This document shows positions 7,710 to 17,412 of a DNA stretch of 37,514 nucleotides, one piece after another. Positions within the stretch are counted from its first letter, which is position 1; each line of letters starts with the position of its first letter. The notes beneath the pieces are model-generated. The model did no database searches, was not told the DNA's origin, and saw only the letters and a list, made by a program, of their open reading frames with translations. The position numbers and the translations under genes were made by a program. The stretch is from Anaerolineae bacterium (GTDB taxonomy: Bacteria > Chloroflexota > Anaerolineae > Aggregatilineales > Phototrophicaceae): NCBI GenBank assembly GCA_025454525.1, contig JALOOG010000030.1:1-37514 (forward strand), in the 5' to 3' direction.

Positions 7710-10147
7710 GATCGGATCTCGCTACGACTCCGGCCGCCTACCAAGGTATTGATCCCCTCAATCGACCACGTATACGTGCCGCTTAGCAACGTATCGGGGA
7801 TCGTATAACTACAGAGTGTGGCACTACAAGCGCTTGCCAAGACCCGCGGACGATGGCTATAGGTTCCGGTCGCATTCTGGAAGAACACGCGGTATTGTTC
7901 GGCTGAAATGCGCGGCTGCCATGTCAGCGTCACGCCGCTACCACTCAACAGGCTCTCACCTTGATGAGGGGTCAGCAATAGCGGTGCGCCGGGGATATTG
8001 GTGATCAATGTCCGCATCCCACTGGTGACACTGCCATAAACGTTATGAGCGGTGACTGTCCAACGATAGGCTCGGCCGGAAAGCAAATTCACCCCCGCAG
8101 ATGCAGTGTTATAACGACACCATGCCATACAGATCGAACCCACATCCGCAAAATAGCGCTCTAAAACCACTTGATCCGATGCATCAATCACCCGAAGCGT
8201 ATAGGCAGTCGCTAAACCGGACGGCCGCCATTGAAATTGCAGGGTGGGATTGTTGATCTCCGCGCCTTCCATTGGACGGCGTAACCGCACCGGTTCCGGG
8301 GCTATCGCTTCACGGGCGCGATCACTCCCTAGGATCACCCAATCATCCTCATTGGCCACCGGCAAGCCCACGCTCCCGTTATAGAGTTCACGGGTAAAAT
8401 CGACTCCCGACACGATCCACAACCGCCGATTCCGCCGATCCACCCACCCTAAATCTGGATAACTATCGCGGTTGTAATCCGATACGATGAAACTGAATTG
8501 ATGAATGTCGGTGGTTTGTAATGGGAAGGCGGTGGTTTGACGGGTAAGGATCGTCTGCCAATTGCGGCCCGAAACGATCGCAACGGACACCCGTCCGACA
8601 GTCAGATCGCGTGGGTTGATGACCCATAAATCCGGCATCCCATCGGCGTTATAATCGGCCGCGGCGAAATGGGTGTCCTGATACGCCGTTTGAGCTGGAA
8701 ACACCGTACCCGCATTTGCTAACACCTGTAACGGGTTTTCCGCATTGACGATCTGCACTGAAACCGCGTTGCGGACAGGATCACGCGGGTGAATCGCCCA
8801 TAGATCCGGCACACTATCGCCATTGTAATCGGCGACCGCAAAGCTCACCGAATTATCAAACGGAGGTAGGGCGGTGATCTGATTGTAGATCAAATAATAG
8901 AAGGCCGGACTCGCACCTGACATGATCCGCAATGCCGTTTTTTCGCTCCCGTCAAGCCGATGAATCACCCACAGATCCGACACCCGATCACCGTTATAAT
9001 CCCCGGCGGCGAAAGCGGTATTGAGGTTTTCCGGTTGAATGGGCAACCCAGACACCGCATCGACGAGGGCGGTCGCAAAATTTGCGCCGGAAAATACCTT
9101 CACCGTGGTCTTGTTGACGCTTAAATCACGCTGATTCACCGCCCATAGATCCGGTAAGCGATCGCGATTGTAATCGTAACGCTGATCGATAAAACCGCTC
9201 CCGACTCCGCCGTCATTGGTGATCGCACCCTCCGGACGACACACACGATACAGATCACGGGTGCGCGTCATACACCCTTCATAAGCGGCGTTGCCTTCTT
9301 CCACCGTCCACCCGCCGATGTCATGGCCGTTCAGGTTCAAAAAGACTCCGTTACGCCGCAAGGAAAAATGTACATGCGGACTGGTAGACCACCCGCCACA
9401 ACCGACCGCGTTGGAGGTATCGCCTAAGATCGTACCACGTTCCACATACTGCCCATTGACCACGCGCTCATTGATCAGGTGATAATAACCCGTTTGCCAT
9501 CCATCGGCATGATCGATACGGACAAAGTTGGGGCAATCGCTACTCCGCCAGACCACGCCTTCCCGCGCCGCTTGTACCTGTACACGGGTGTTTAAGATCC
9601 CTAGATCTAACGATGACCATGGACGGACGCTATTACCCCCGTTGCCATGTGGGCCGCCGAATAATGTCCACGTTTGATTTACCGCAAACGGTAGCCCTAA
9701 GCGCGCATCGGCGATCCCTTGTGGTGTGATCAAGGTTTGAGGGGCGGCCTCCATTAAAATTTGAGGGGCGGCCTCCATTAAAAATTGGCGTTGTGCCAAT
9801 GGGATCATCGCTTGAGGTGAACGGGTGAGCCAAGTATAAAAACGCGGGGTGTATTCTAACGCCACTTGCCACGCGCCCAACGCATCCCGGCGGGCCATAA
9901 ATAAGCGTAATTCCGGCTCACTGTGAATCCCGATGGGAGCGCGGATCACCGCCATTCCAAAGCCCCAACGGCCGGCAAACCGATAATCCGAAGTGGTGAT
10001 CGCGCCGCGAGGCGTGCTGGATTGTGCGATCGTAGGCGTGAGTTGCGCTTTGACCAACGCATCGATCTGCGCTTGATCTTCCGCAAATGTTGGCGCGGTG
10101 ATCAAGCCTAAGAGAGCGATAAACAACAGTATCAAACGACGTTTCAC
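7694..10147 (-). CDS. secreted M23A-type (LasA/beta-lytic-like) peptidase with FG-GAP-like repeats and fibronectin-like tail
   Basis: An 817-aa exported protein. It begins at GTG, signal peptide 1-22 (ending TFAE). The catalytic domain at about 155-290 has H167 in FGGPHGNGG, D181 in WSSLDLG, H213 in DHADGW and HVH at 258-260. This H-x13-D...HxH layout is that of M23A beta-lytic/LasA metallopeptidases, which cut peptidoglycan cross-bridges. Residues about 310-600 carry repeated (A/S)DYNxDxxPDLWxxxxRD units, the FG-GAP/VCBS-like calcium-binding propeller pattern. Two fibronectin/Ig-like modules follow (about 620-817), each with PTLQFQWRPS or VTLTWQP. A 24-bp tandem duplication repeats ILMEAAPQ near residues 123-137. 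Probably cell-wall remodelling or lysis of other cells. Confidence 0.85.
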   Translation of the reverse strand: MKRRLILLFIALLGLITAPTFAEDQAQIDALVKAQLTPTIAQSSTPRGAITTSDYRFAGRWGFGMAVIRAPIGIHSEPELRLFMARRDALGAWQVALEYTPRFYTWLTRSPQAMIPLAQRQFLMEAAPQILMEAAPQTLITPQGIADARLGLPFAVNQTWTLFGGPHGNGGNSVRPWSSLDLGILNTRVQVQAAREGVVWRSSDCPNFVRIDHADGWQTGYYHLINERVVNGQYVERGTILGDTSNAVGCGGWSTSPHVHFSLRRNGVFLNLNGHDIGGWTVEEGNAAYEGCMTRTRDLYRVCRPEGAITNDGGVGSGFIDQRYDYNRDRLPDLWAVNQRDLSVNKTTVKVFSGANFATALVDAVSGLPIQPENLNTAFAAGDYNGDRVSDLWVIHRLDGSEKTALRIMSGASPAFYYLIYNQITALPPFDNSVSFAVADYNGDSVPDLWAIHPRDPVRNAVSVQIVNAENPLQVLANAGTVFPAQTAYQDTHFAAADYNADGMPDLWVINPRDLTVGRVSVAIVSGRNWQTILTRQTTAFPLQTTDIHQFSFIVSDYNRDSYPDLGWVDRRNRRLWIVSGVDFTRELYNGSVGLPVANEDDWVILGSDRAREAIAPEPVRLRRPMEGAEINNPTLQFQWRPSGLATAYTLRVIDASDQVVLERYFADVGSICMAWCRYNTASAGVNLLSGRAYRWTVTAHNVYGSVTSGMRTLITNIPGAPLLLTPHQGESLLSGSGVTLTWQPRISAEQYRVFFQNATGTYSHRPRVLASACSATLCSYTIPDTLLSGTYTWSIEGINTLVGGRSRSEIRSLSVP
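9737..9784. repeat. 24-bp perfect-phase tandem duplication inside the M23 gene
   Basis: Two adjacent 24-base copies (9737-9760 and 9761-9784) differ only in the last base. The duplication preserves frame and doubles the octapeptide ILMEAAPQ ahead of the catalytic domain, indicating a recent slippage event. Confidence 0.9.
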
Positions 10148-10237
10148 GATCCAAAATCCTCGTGTTCGGGTAAGAGATAACCTTCATTTTAACTCTAAAA
10201 CTTGTGGATGAAACATAAAATATCGGAGTCTAACCAA

Positions 10238-10468
10238 ATGACAACCTCTTGGATATGGAAAGCAAACGATGGGATCAATGGCCTGAAGATCAATGTGGAG
10301 CGCGGCCTCTTAGAATGGTTTGATGAGATCGGGTGCGCGTGTGGGGATAGCACCGACACCCAATCTTACACGGATTTTTTGGCCAAAGGCGCGCTCTTAG
10401 GGACGATTCCGTCCGAAGTATTGGATGAAGCACGAGAAACCGTGACTCGGCTTAACCAAGCGATCTAG
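10238..10468 (+). CDS. small hypothetical protein
   Basis: A 76-aa acidic protein starting MTTSWIWKANDG, with an IGCACGD segment and a helical C-terminus. The ATG at 10238 was chosen because GGAG lies nine bases upstream; a longer form from 10202 would lack a Shine-Dalgarno sequence. I do not recognise a family. The CxC pair could bind metal, but a single pair proves nothing. It is followed after about 60 bases by the predicted secreted propeller gene, which appears to have its own promoter. Confidence 0.65.
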   Translation: MTTSWIWKANDGINGLKINVERGLLEWFDEIGCACGDSTDTQSYTDFLAKGALLGTIPSEVLDEARETVTRLNQAI

Positions 10469-10486
10469 GCATAGGCGCGAAAGACC

Positions 10487-10495
10487 TGCTAAGAT
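10487..10495 (+). promoter_or_regulatory. extended -10 promoter for predicted propeller gene
   Basis: TGC TAAGAT, an extended -10 (TGn plus a TATAAT-like hexamer), lies 36 bases before the ATG at 10531. The identical nonamer occurs before the VWA-FHA gene at 14797-14805. Confidence 0.45.
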
Positions 10496-10530
10496 GAGAT
10501 CAGCATATTGACAAGGTAGAGGTTCTGACC

Positions 10531-11583
10531 ATGAAGCGATTAATGGGGTTGGTGCTGTTAGGGTGTCTCTTGACCGGGCTAAGCGTAGCGCAAGACCGAT
10601 GGTCGGCATGGGTCTATAACCCGGATGACGGCATCATTACCCAGATCTTATCGACCGGTGAGATCGCCGCTTCATTTCGTTTACCCTTGACCCAAGCGTT
10701 TAATGCCTATGGCGATCACGCGGTGGTCTCCGAAAGTGGGCGCTTTGTCGCGTATACCGCTTATGACAACACGGTGGATCGGGCCAATCAACAATTATTT
10801 GTCTATGATCTGGTGATCGGGCGCATTAGCTTTGCCTATGAATTGATCGGCGTGATCGATACCAGTCTCGCTTATGGCGATCAACAAGGCGCATTTGCCG
10901 ACTCAGCCGCGCAATTTGCCTTGGGGATGGTGGACGATCAAACTTGGCAGATCGTGATCGGCAGCATGAACACCTCCGCCGTTTTAACCACTTTAGTTTA
11001 CGATCCGGCGCGTTTACCGGAAGTGAGTGCCACGGCGATCCCGATCATACAACGGTTTAATGGGGCAAGTGTCTGGTTTTCCGTCGGTGAACAGAGCTTT
11101 CGCTGGAATTTGATCGAGGACACGCTCACTCCCGATGCCACCTATCAGATGTCCGATTACCTCACAGGGGAGATCATCACGCTGAATGAATCGGGCGGAG
11201 TCGATCTGATCGGATTAGACGGCAACGCTCAAACGATCTATCAGGCCGAAAACGGTATCCTTCAAACGGTGCGTTTTATCCAAAACGGACAACAGGCCTT
11301 GATCACGGTGCAGAATGCGGACGAAACACGCCTAGTCGTGATCGATCGAAACGGCACGTTGATCGGAGAATTAAGCGGCGTATTGGATCAAATTCACGCC
11401 ACGCCCGACGGTTTCGTGGGGACATTTAACAGTGAAGGGGAGATCGCGATCGCACAAGTGATCACCACAGGCGAAACGTTAGCCCCGCTTACGGTATGGG
11501 TTGGGGTCAATGCGCCGAATTTGCGTTTGATCCATGTGGGAGAGGTGATCCTACCCCCCACAGAACCGACTTTCCAAGACTAA
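10531..11583 (+). CDS. secreted predicted beta-propeller protein
   Basis: A 350-aa protein with a signal peptide (1-21, MKRLMGLVLLGCLLTGLSVA). A LLGC segment weakly resembles a lipobox, so lipid attachment is possible. The mature part is a series of short strands typical of a beta-propeller: repeated blade-like phrases such as FVAYTAYDN, QLFVYDLV, TIYQAENGILQTVRFIQNG and RLVVIDRNGTLIGEL. There are no catalytic motifs. Many proteins of this kind monitor or bind ligands outside the cell, but no partner is implied here. It ends at a perfect hairpin shared with the convergent beta-helix gene. Confidence 0.75.
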   Translation: MKRLMGLVLLGCLLTGLSVAQDRWSAWVYNPDDGIITQILSTGEIAASFRLPLTQAFNAYGDHAVVSESGRFVAYTAYDNTVDRANQQLFVYDLVIGRISFAYELIGVIDTSLAYGDQQGAFADSAAQFALGMVDDQTWQIVIGSMNTSAVLTTLVYDPARLPEVSATAIPIIQRFNGASVWFSVGEQSFRWNLIEDTLTPDATYQMSDYLTGEIITLNESGGVDLIGLDGNAQTIYQAENGILQTVRFIQNGQQALITVQNADETRLVVIDRNGTLIGELSGVLDQIHATPDGFVGTFNSEGEIAIAQVITTGETLAPLTVWVGVNAPNLRLIHVGEVILPPTEPTFQD

Positions 11584-11586
11584 CAC

Positions 11587-11615
11587 AGAGCGGGGATCAC
11601 CCTGATCCCCGCTCT
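11587..11615. terminator. bidirectional hairpin between propeller and beta-helix genes
   Basis: AGAGCGGGGATCA (11587-11599) pairs perfectly over 13 bp with TGATCCCCGCTCT (11603-11615) around a 3-nt CCC loop, midway between two convergent stop codons. This is a strong terminator structure for both strands, though without long U tracts. Confidence 0.75.
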
Positions 11616-11622
11616 ATGGATC

Positions 11623-13521
11623 TTAAGGCGCGGTACGGAAAGTGAACCGTGCTAAGCTCCGTCGCACGCCGAAATCGTTTTGAGAACGCACGAACCACTC
11701 ATATGGACGATTGCGAATCAGCGCAAAATCGCTCACGGTGTATTCGCAAGTAGTGTCTAAGTTACATCCCGCCTCGGTGGAGGTGATGCGCTTGCGATAA
11801 ACCGCAACCCGATTGCGATCGCGGATGATGATCTGATAGCGATCCGCGCCCGTGGCGGCCGTCCAAGTGAACGTCGGATTGATCGAGACTCCGGTCGCTC
11901 CGGACGCGGGGGTGAGTAAGACCGGAAGATCAGGCGCAACCCCGATCACCTCATACGATCCGACATCACAAGCATCCCCTTGGGGACGGGTGACTCCGCG
12001 TTGATCGAGACCGCTGATCGGTGCGGCCGCGCACGCCTCATTATTGCCCGCGTTGATCGCCGGACTACCGGGGTTTAAGGGGAACGCATTGCCGTCAAAG
12101 GCCGCCAATAACGGATCGGCGATCACAATTCCGGGGGTACAGGGGGTGCTACCCGCGGGAAATTGGATGTTATTGCCGCCACTGGCGTAAGTTTGAGTGC
12201 ATTGTTGGTCATGATTGCTCCCGCCGCCCCGATTAAGCTGTGGATTGTCCACGATCAGCGTACTGGTGAGGGTGAGCGCGCTGCTCCCGATGATCGCGCC
12301 CCCAAACCACCCGGCCACATTGCCGCGGATCGTGCTGTTGATGATCCGTGCCGATCCATCAGCCAAGAATAACGCCCCGCCACGCCCCGCAAAGCAGTTG
12401 GATGTACCGGAGCAGTTGATGAGGGCCTGATTTTCGTAAAAGGTGGAATTGCCGATCGTCACATTCGCGATCTGTGGGAAAGCGATCGCGCCGCCATCAC
12501 CGCCTTGAAAGTCGTTATTGGCCCGATTACCCTGAAAGACACTGCTGTTGATCCGAATGCGAACCGCGCCGCCTGTGCCACCGCCGCTGATCGCGCCACC
12601 AAATCCCAACACCCCATCATCAACGCGATTCTCCACAAAGCGACTTCCGGTGATGTTCAGGCCCTCATTCCGAAAACCGTAAAGGTTGACATACATCGCG
12701 CCGCCCTGATTCACCGCGGCATTGGTGTCAAAAGTGCTTCCGGTGATGTTGATGTTCCCACCGCCACGGAAGATCGCACCGTCTACATAGATCGCGCCGC
12801 CGAAGCCGGTGTTCGGGTCATTACTGCCCAAGCGAGTCGCGGAGTTGGCGTTAAATGTACTGTTGGTGATCCGTAGGTTACTGCCTAAGACGTGGATCGC
12901 GCCGCCGGCCCCGCCGTTGGTGATATTGTTGGTAAAGGTGCTATCGGTAACGTTTAACACCCCGCCCAAAATGTAGACCGCCGCCCCACCAAAATCATAC
13001 GGCTCATTGGGACTCGCGGGATCCGTGGTGAGGGTGGCGGTGTTATTCAAAAAGCGCACATTTTCGAGGATCACCGTTGGCAGATCGTTTTGAAAATCGG
13101 CGCTCTGATTGCGGACATACAACGCCGCGCCGTTGGCATTTTCACCCGCGCCGCTGATCGATGCACCGGAAAGCGTGATATTTCGGAGCGTCAAGGTGCG
13201 CGCCGCGTTAAAGCCCCAAGTGCGAAACGAGATGATCCGCACCCCCGATGTGCCTTGCAACGTGACTAAATTCCCACCGTCGATCACCGTGTCCCAATCT
13301 TGAAATTGTAAAGTCTGGGTGATCGGGATCGTGACCGGATTCGCGCCACAATTAAAGGTGACGATGCCGCCATTGACGATCGTGTTCAAGATCGCGGCAT
13401 TGGTACAACTAGCGGCTGTGCCGTTCCCAACTACACCCGCTGCTAGGGCCGGACGCGGCGCGATCAACCCAACCCCCAACAAACTGAATAGACCCAATAA
13501 AGTCAACAATCGAATACGCAT
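11623..13521 (-). CDS. secreted parallel beta-helix protein with C-terminal fibronectin-like domain
   Basis: A 632-aa exported protein, signal peptide 1-27 (ending PALAAG). Residues about 30-500 are a right-handed parallel beta-helix: repeated (L/I)xITxSTFxxNxA and GGA(I/L/V)(Y/F) units spaced about 20-30 residues, as in pectate-lyase-like and polymorphic outer membrane protein repeats (GGAI and FxxN motifs). The GSPAINAGN...DQRGVTRPQG...CDVGSYE segment is the signature of choice-of-anchor Q domain proteins. A fibronectin-like module (about 540-632) ends the protein and resembles those in the M23 peptidase. The start at 13521 was chosen over 13653 because it has GAGGTG upstream and heads the signal peptide. 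It lies 17 bases downstream of the SGNH gene, so the two form an operon. Confidence 0.85.
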   Translation of the reverse strand: MRIRLLTLLGLFSLLGVGLIAPRPALAAGVVGNGTAASCTNAAILNTIVNGGIVTFNCGANPVTIPITQTLQFQDWDTVIDGGNLVTLQGTSGVRIISFRTWGFNAARTLTLRNITLSGASISGAGENANGAALYVRNQSADFQNDLPTVILENVRFLNNTATLTTDPASPNEPYDFGGAAVYILGGVLNVTDSTFTNNITNGGAGGAIHVLGSNLRITNSTFNANSATRLGSNDPNTGFGGAIYVDGAIFRGGGNINITGSTFDTNAAVNQGGAMYVNLYGFRNEGLNITGSRFVENRVDDGVLGFGGAISGGGTGGAVRIRINSSVFQGNRANNDFQGGDGGAIAFPQIANVTIGNSTFYENQALINCSGTSNCFAGRGGALFLADGSARIINSTIRGNVAGWFGGAIIGSSALTLTSTLIVDNPQLNRGGGSNHDQQCTQTYASGGNNIQFPAGSTPCTPGIVIADPLLAAFDGNAFPLNPGSPAINAGNNEACAAAPISGLDQRGVTRPQGDACDVGSYEVIGVAPDLPVLLTPASGATGVSINPTFTWTAATGADRYQIIIRDRNRVAVYRKRITSTEAGCNLDTTCEYTVSDFALIRNRPYEWFVRSQNDFGVRRSLARFTFRTAP

Positions 13522-13538
13522 AACACCTCTGAATAACT

Positions 13539-14735
13539 CTAGGGCGATACTGAAAAGTTTAACACACCCCGCCGAATCTCGTCTAAAGCTTGTAAGGTCA
13601 ACAAATTTCGCATCGTGCCGCCATACAACCATTCTTCCCCCGTAAAACGGCAAAAATCACCGACCGAGTGCTTTAAATGGGTGCGATCCGGCCCGATGCC
13701 CACATTCGGGAGCGATTGTTGGGCGCGCCACAAATGAATCAACGGCACATCGTATTGATCGACTACATCTAAAATAGCAAGGTTAAGATCTAACGATTTT
13801 TCCCAGAGCGATTGTTCGGCGGTGGGATAATCCGTCAACACGGCGTAAGTAGTCAATACCGGAATCACACCGAGATCTAAGGAGCGCTCCACGATAAACG
13901 CAAGGTTGGATCGGAAAAAATCGATCGTGTGATGCTCTAAATCCATTAGGCCGATCAAGATCACCGCGATACTCGGCCGCACGATACGATATTCACACTC
14001 TAAGAGCGACTCGTTAGCCCCACAGGCCGGATCGGTTGCCCAGATCGGATCTAACAGGCCATTGGTGCCAAGCCCATCGCGCACCGTGAAGTGGGTGCTA
14101 TCAAACGAATTGCTAAACGGTTCACGCGGAGACACCGAAAAATAAGCGACTGTTTCGGTTAAGTAACTATACGCGCCATAATCACACACCGGCCGGGTGA
14201 GATTCATCCCGATCGGGCGCAAAAAATCGCCGTTGGCCGTGTTGCTATCGCCGATCTTCACAAACACTTGAGGGCGATTGCCTAACGCGACTCCGCGCTC
14301 AAATGTGGCGCGCATCGCCTCGCTCTCCATTTGATAGAGCAACGGATAAGCGAACAAGCGATCCAATTTTGCGTTGATCTCTGGAGAATAGGCCGGAGTC
14401 GGGGCCGGTAACGTCGCCAACTGATCCTCACGGATCGGCAGATCATACAGGTTGACATCCGCCGAAAGCATCACATATCCCGCCGCGATCCACCCGCGTT
14501 GATCGCCCTCTAAGCTTTGTACCAAGAGCCATAACCCGATCGGATCGCGCCCGTCAATCAGGACAGCGCTCCGTTGTGCGAGTTCACCGATCATCAACGG
14601 GCCACGTTCTGGGCTGGGATAAAGCGAGACCGGGACGCGCGTGATCCCCATAGGTGGCACATCTTGGGCGCGGACAGTGAGCGTCAACATCCCCCAACAG
14701 AGCGCAATCAAGAGTCCGAATCGTAACACCGCCAT
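13539..14735 (-). CDS. secreted SH3-SGNH hydrolase-like protein
   Basis: A 398-aa exported protein with signal peptide 1-24 (ending VRAQ). Residues about 30-92 look like a bacterial SH3 domain (VSLYPSPERGPLMIGELAQ...WLLVQ...RGWIAAGYVML), a fold that often binds cell wall. The rest has KIGDSNTANGDF (GDS at 162-164), matching block I of SGNH/GDSL hydrolases with a possible serine nucleophile S164, and a terminal DRTHLKHSVGD that could supply the Asp-x-x-His dyad. Substrate unknown; acyl groups on cell-surface polymers are plausible. The ATG at 14735 has AGGAG almost directly adjacent, unusually close; an in-frame GTG at 14747 is the alternative. Operon with the beta-helix gene downstream. Confidence 0.78.
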   Translation of the reverse strand: MAVLRFGLLIALCWGMLTLTVRAQDVPPMGITRVPVSLYPSPERGPLMIGELAQRSAVLIDGRDPIGLWLLVQSLEGDQRGWIAAGYVMLSADVNLYDLPIREDQLATLPAPTPAYSPEINAKLDRLFAYPLLYQMESEAMRATFERGVALGNRPQVFVKIGDSNTANGDFLRPIGMNLTRPVCDYGAYSYLTETVAYFSVSPREPFSNSFDSTHFTVRDGLGTNGLLDPIWATDPACGANESLLECEYRIVRPSIAVILIGLMDLEHHTIDFFRSNLAFIVERSLDLGVIPVLTTYAVLTDYPTAEQSLWEKSLDLNLAILDVVDQYDVPLIHLWRAQQSLPNVGIGPDRTHLKHSVGDFCRFTGEEWLYGGTMRNLLTLQALDEIRRGVLNFSVSP

Positions 14736-14775
14736 GCTCCTCACCACACAAATTCGATTATTATAACAAACGTTG

Positions 14776-14805
14776 TTGGCTATTCTAGCGGATTTTTGCT
14801 AAGAT
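14776..14805 (+). promoter_or_regulatory. promoter for first VWA-FHA gene
   Basis: TTGGCT (14776-14781), an 18-base spacer and TAAGAT (14800-14805), with TGC directly before the -10 box (14797-14799), lie 39 bases before the ATG at 14845. The extended -10 nonamer matches the one before the propeller gene. Confidence 0.55.
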
Positions 14806-14844
14806 CACGATTTAACAACCAGCCACAAAGTCTAGAGGGATCTT

Positions 14845-17412
14845 ATGCGCTTTTTCAAGACACTTGTGTTCGGCTTGGTGATGATCTTGTTTCTCTCAAA
14901 CATCGCGGCACAAGATTTTTCACCGCTCATCAATTTTATCCTGATTCGCGAACAACGGGACGCACTCGTTTTAGAGATCTATTTTCATTTGACGAGTGGC
15001 GGCGAGATCAACACTGAAACCAAAGTGGATGCAGCTGAAGTGGAACTCAATAACGGTGAAGTTGTCACCGCAGCCGTGATCCAACCGGAAAGCCCGATCT
15101 ATATCGCGTTGGTCTTAGATGCCAGCGGTAGCATGATCCCCGCCGCGGCGGCGATGCGGGCGGCCGCGGTTGCTTCAGTCGACTCCGCACCGGAACAAGC
15201 CCAATTTGCGGTGATCTCATTTAACAATCCGGAAAATATCCTCACGTTGCAAGGGTTTACCCCGGATCGGACTCGCACCGTCACCAGCATCAATCAGGTG
15301 AATCCACTCAACGGGGCGGGGACGTGTTTGTATGATGCGACGGTGGAAGCGGCGAACTTGATCCGCGAACAGCCGATCGGACGACGGGCGATCGTGGTCT
15401 TTACCGACGGTGTAGATGAAAATTCGGCCGGGACAGGCCCCTGTAGCCAAAATACCTTGCAGACCACACTAGGGCTTGTGGCCGATCCGCTTTACCGCGT
15501 GCCGGTGTACACGATCGCGCTTCAAGGCGAAGGTGAAGATCAGATCAATACCGACGGACTCCGATCGATGTCCAATGCGACGGGCGGGATCTCGGTAGAA
15601 GGCAACCAGAGCAATTTAAGCGCGCTGTTTGACCGGATTATGGTGATTTTAGCGAGTCAATGGTTGGCACAAGTCGAAATGTACCCCAACGGCGGGCAAC
15701 AAGTCGCACAGCTAACCCCAATTTTAGAAAACGAGGTTAAAGGCACGCCGATCGATTTTAACTTTGTCTCCCCCCGTGATTTTGTGCCACCGTTTCAGGT
15801 TTTCCCACAAAATATCACCTATAACGAAAACACCAATCGTTATCAATTCGGGTTGAACATGATCGGATCGGGTCGGGCCGAAGGTGGGCTTCAGATCAGT
15901 GTGATCAACAGCGAAACCAATACTGCGATCGCAGTGCCGGAATTTGCGGGGCGGATCGCCGTAACCGGGGACGCGATGAACTTTGAATTTTCGGGCGAAT
16001 CGTTGGACGCAGACAACGGCTATTACATTCGGATCAACGGGTTGAGCGGCAATGGATTACCGTTGACGACCGAACCCCAAGTGATCGAATTTAAACATCA
16101 ACCCGAAGTGGGGGCCGCGATTCCCGTCCAGATCCAGATCTCCGGTATTCAACCCAACGATGACAACGATACCTTGAGCGTTGATCTGATCATTTTAGGC
16201 GGAGATCAGATCGGCGAATTGCAATTTTCAATCGTGGATGGCGCGACTCAATTTGTGGTGGACGGAAGTGAACTGACCACGGCCGGCGCGGCCGAATCGG
16301 TGGAAGTCCCCGCGGCGAATTTGTTACCCGGTAAAGATTACGTGGTGGTGGTGCGTCCATTTGATTTTAACGGTGCGCCGTTGACCGAAGAACCGACGCT
16401 CCGCGAATTTCGCACTGAAGCGCGCCCGATCTTCTTACAAATTGAGGCCATCGCGCATGTCCCCGGTAGCCGTAATGTGATTGTAGATCTGGCCAGTGCC
16501 AATACTGAAACGGTGTCGGCCTTACAATACTACCTACAATTGAAAGAAACGGGCGTGCGGATCGTCGATCCACAAGTGATCGAAGGCGTGCCGGACTCAA
16601 TCCAACTGAACACGGAAAACCTGAACACCGGAAGCTACATTGTGACGATCGTGCCGTTGGATGCAAACAATCAACCGCTCTCGCAACCCTTAACCCGCGA
16701 ATTTGTGTTCACCCCGCCGGGACGTTCATTACCTGAGACCTTAGGCGCATTTGCCACGAACCCCTTAGTGTTAGGGATCTTGGTGAGCTTGTTCTTTATC
16801 GCGGCCTTTTTGTTAATCCGTCAACGGCGCGGTCAACCTGCCAGCAATGTCAGTGATTACTTACCGCGACGCACGATGTTAGAGCGTAATCCCGGCACCA
16901 ATCGTGGCGGATCCACGGGTGGGAACGATCGCCAAAATATGCCCACTGCTTTTGTAGACCCGCCTGTGGTGAATAATCAAACGGCGAAGATGCCTTCAGC
17001 ACGCGATAAAACCCGGGTCTATGCGGGTGGCAAAGGCAACGAAGCGGCCGAAACCGCCCCACAACGCCCAAATGCGATCTTACGAGTGGAAGAATGTAAT
17101 TCCAAAGTGGGCAAAAAGATCGACGTTAATCAGATGGAGTTTGTCTTGGGGCGTAACGGGTTTGGCCATGCTAACTTCAACGATGATCCAACAGTCTCTA
17201 AGACTCATCTCAAACTACGCTACAGCGCGAAAGAACAAGCCTATATCGCTGAAGATTCATCGGCTAATGGCACTTGGTTAGATGGTAAACGCATGGAAAA
17301 AGGCGAGTCATATGTCTTGCCCAATGACCGTGACGTGAGTATCCAATTAGGCGAAACTGTTCGCTTAGTGTATCATCTAAGAAGTAAAAAGTCGCAGGAA
17401 GTACATAGTTAA
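14845..17412 (+). CDS. VWA-TM-FHA protein (extracellular von Willebrand A, cytoplasmic FHA)
   Basis: An 855-aa membrane protein. Signal peptide 1-22 (ending NIAAQ). A von Willebrand A domain spans about 80-290 with an intact MIDAS motif D92-A-S-G-S96, expected to bind a divalent metal and ligands. Two or more Ig-like modules follow (about 300-620). One transmembrane helix at about 639-660 is followed by RQRR and a low-complexity linker. The C-terminal FHA domain (about 745-848) has GRNGFG, VSKTHLKL and SSANGTWLDG, the phosphothreonine-reading residues. The inferred topology is ligand sensor outside, phosphopeptide reader inside. It stands directly before the four WXG100-like genes, which share its strand. 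It pairs in architecture with the second VWA-FHA protein at 23817-26144. Confidence 0.9.
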   Translation: MRFFKTLVFGLVMILFLSNIAAQDFSPLINFILIREQRDALVLEIYFHLTSGGEINTETKVDAAEVELNNGEVVTAAVIQPESPIYIALVLDASGSMIPAAAAMRAAAVASVDSAPEQAQFAVISFNNPENILTLQGFTPDRTRTVTSINQVNPLNGAGTCLYDATVEAANLIREQPIGRRAIVVFTDGVDENSAGTGPCSQNTLQTTLGLVADPLYRVPVYTIALQGEGEDQINTDGLRSMSNATGGISVEGNQSNLSALFDRIMVILASQWLAQVEMYPNGGQQVAQLTPILENEVKGTPIDFNFVSPRDFVPPFQVFPQNITYNENTNRYQFGLNMIGSGRAEGGLQISVINSETNTAIAVPEFAGRIAVTGDAMNFEFSGESLDADNGYYIRINGLSGNGLPLTTEPQVIEFKHQPEVGAAIPVQIQISGIQPNDDNDTLSVDLIILGGDQIGELQFSIVDGATQFVVDGSELTTAGAAESVEVPAANLLPGKDYVVVVRPFDFNGAPLTEEPTLREFRTEARPIFLQIEAIAHVPGSRNVIVDLASANTETVSALQYYLQLKETGVRIVDPQVIEGVPDSIQLNTENLNTGSYIVTIVPLDANNQPLSQPLTREFVFTPPGRSLPETLGAFATNPLVLGILVSLFFIAAFLLIRQRRGQPASNVSDYLPRRTMLERNPGTNRGGSTGGNDRQNMPTAFVDPPVVNNQTAKMPSARDKTRVYAGGKGNEAAETAPQRPNAILRVEECNSKVGKKIDVNQMEFVLGRNGFGHANFNDDPTVSKTHLKLRYSAKEQAYIAEDSSANGTWLDGKRMEKGESYVLPNDRDVSIQLGETVRLVYHLRSKKSQEVHS

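Noticed and set aside
12505-12876. Plus-strand 123-aa ORF
   Set aside because: Shadow of the beta-helix gene on the opposite strand.
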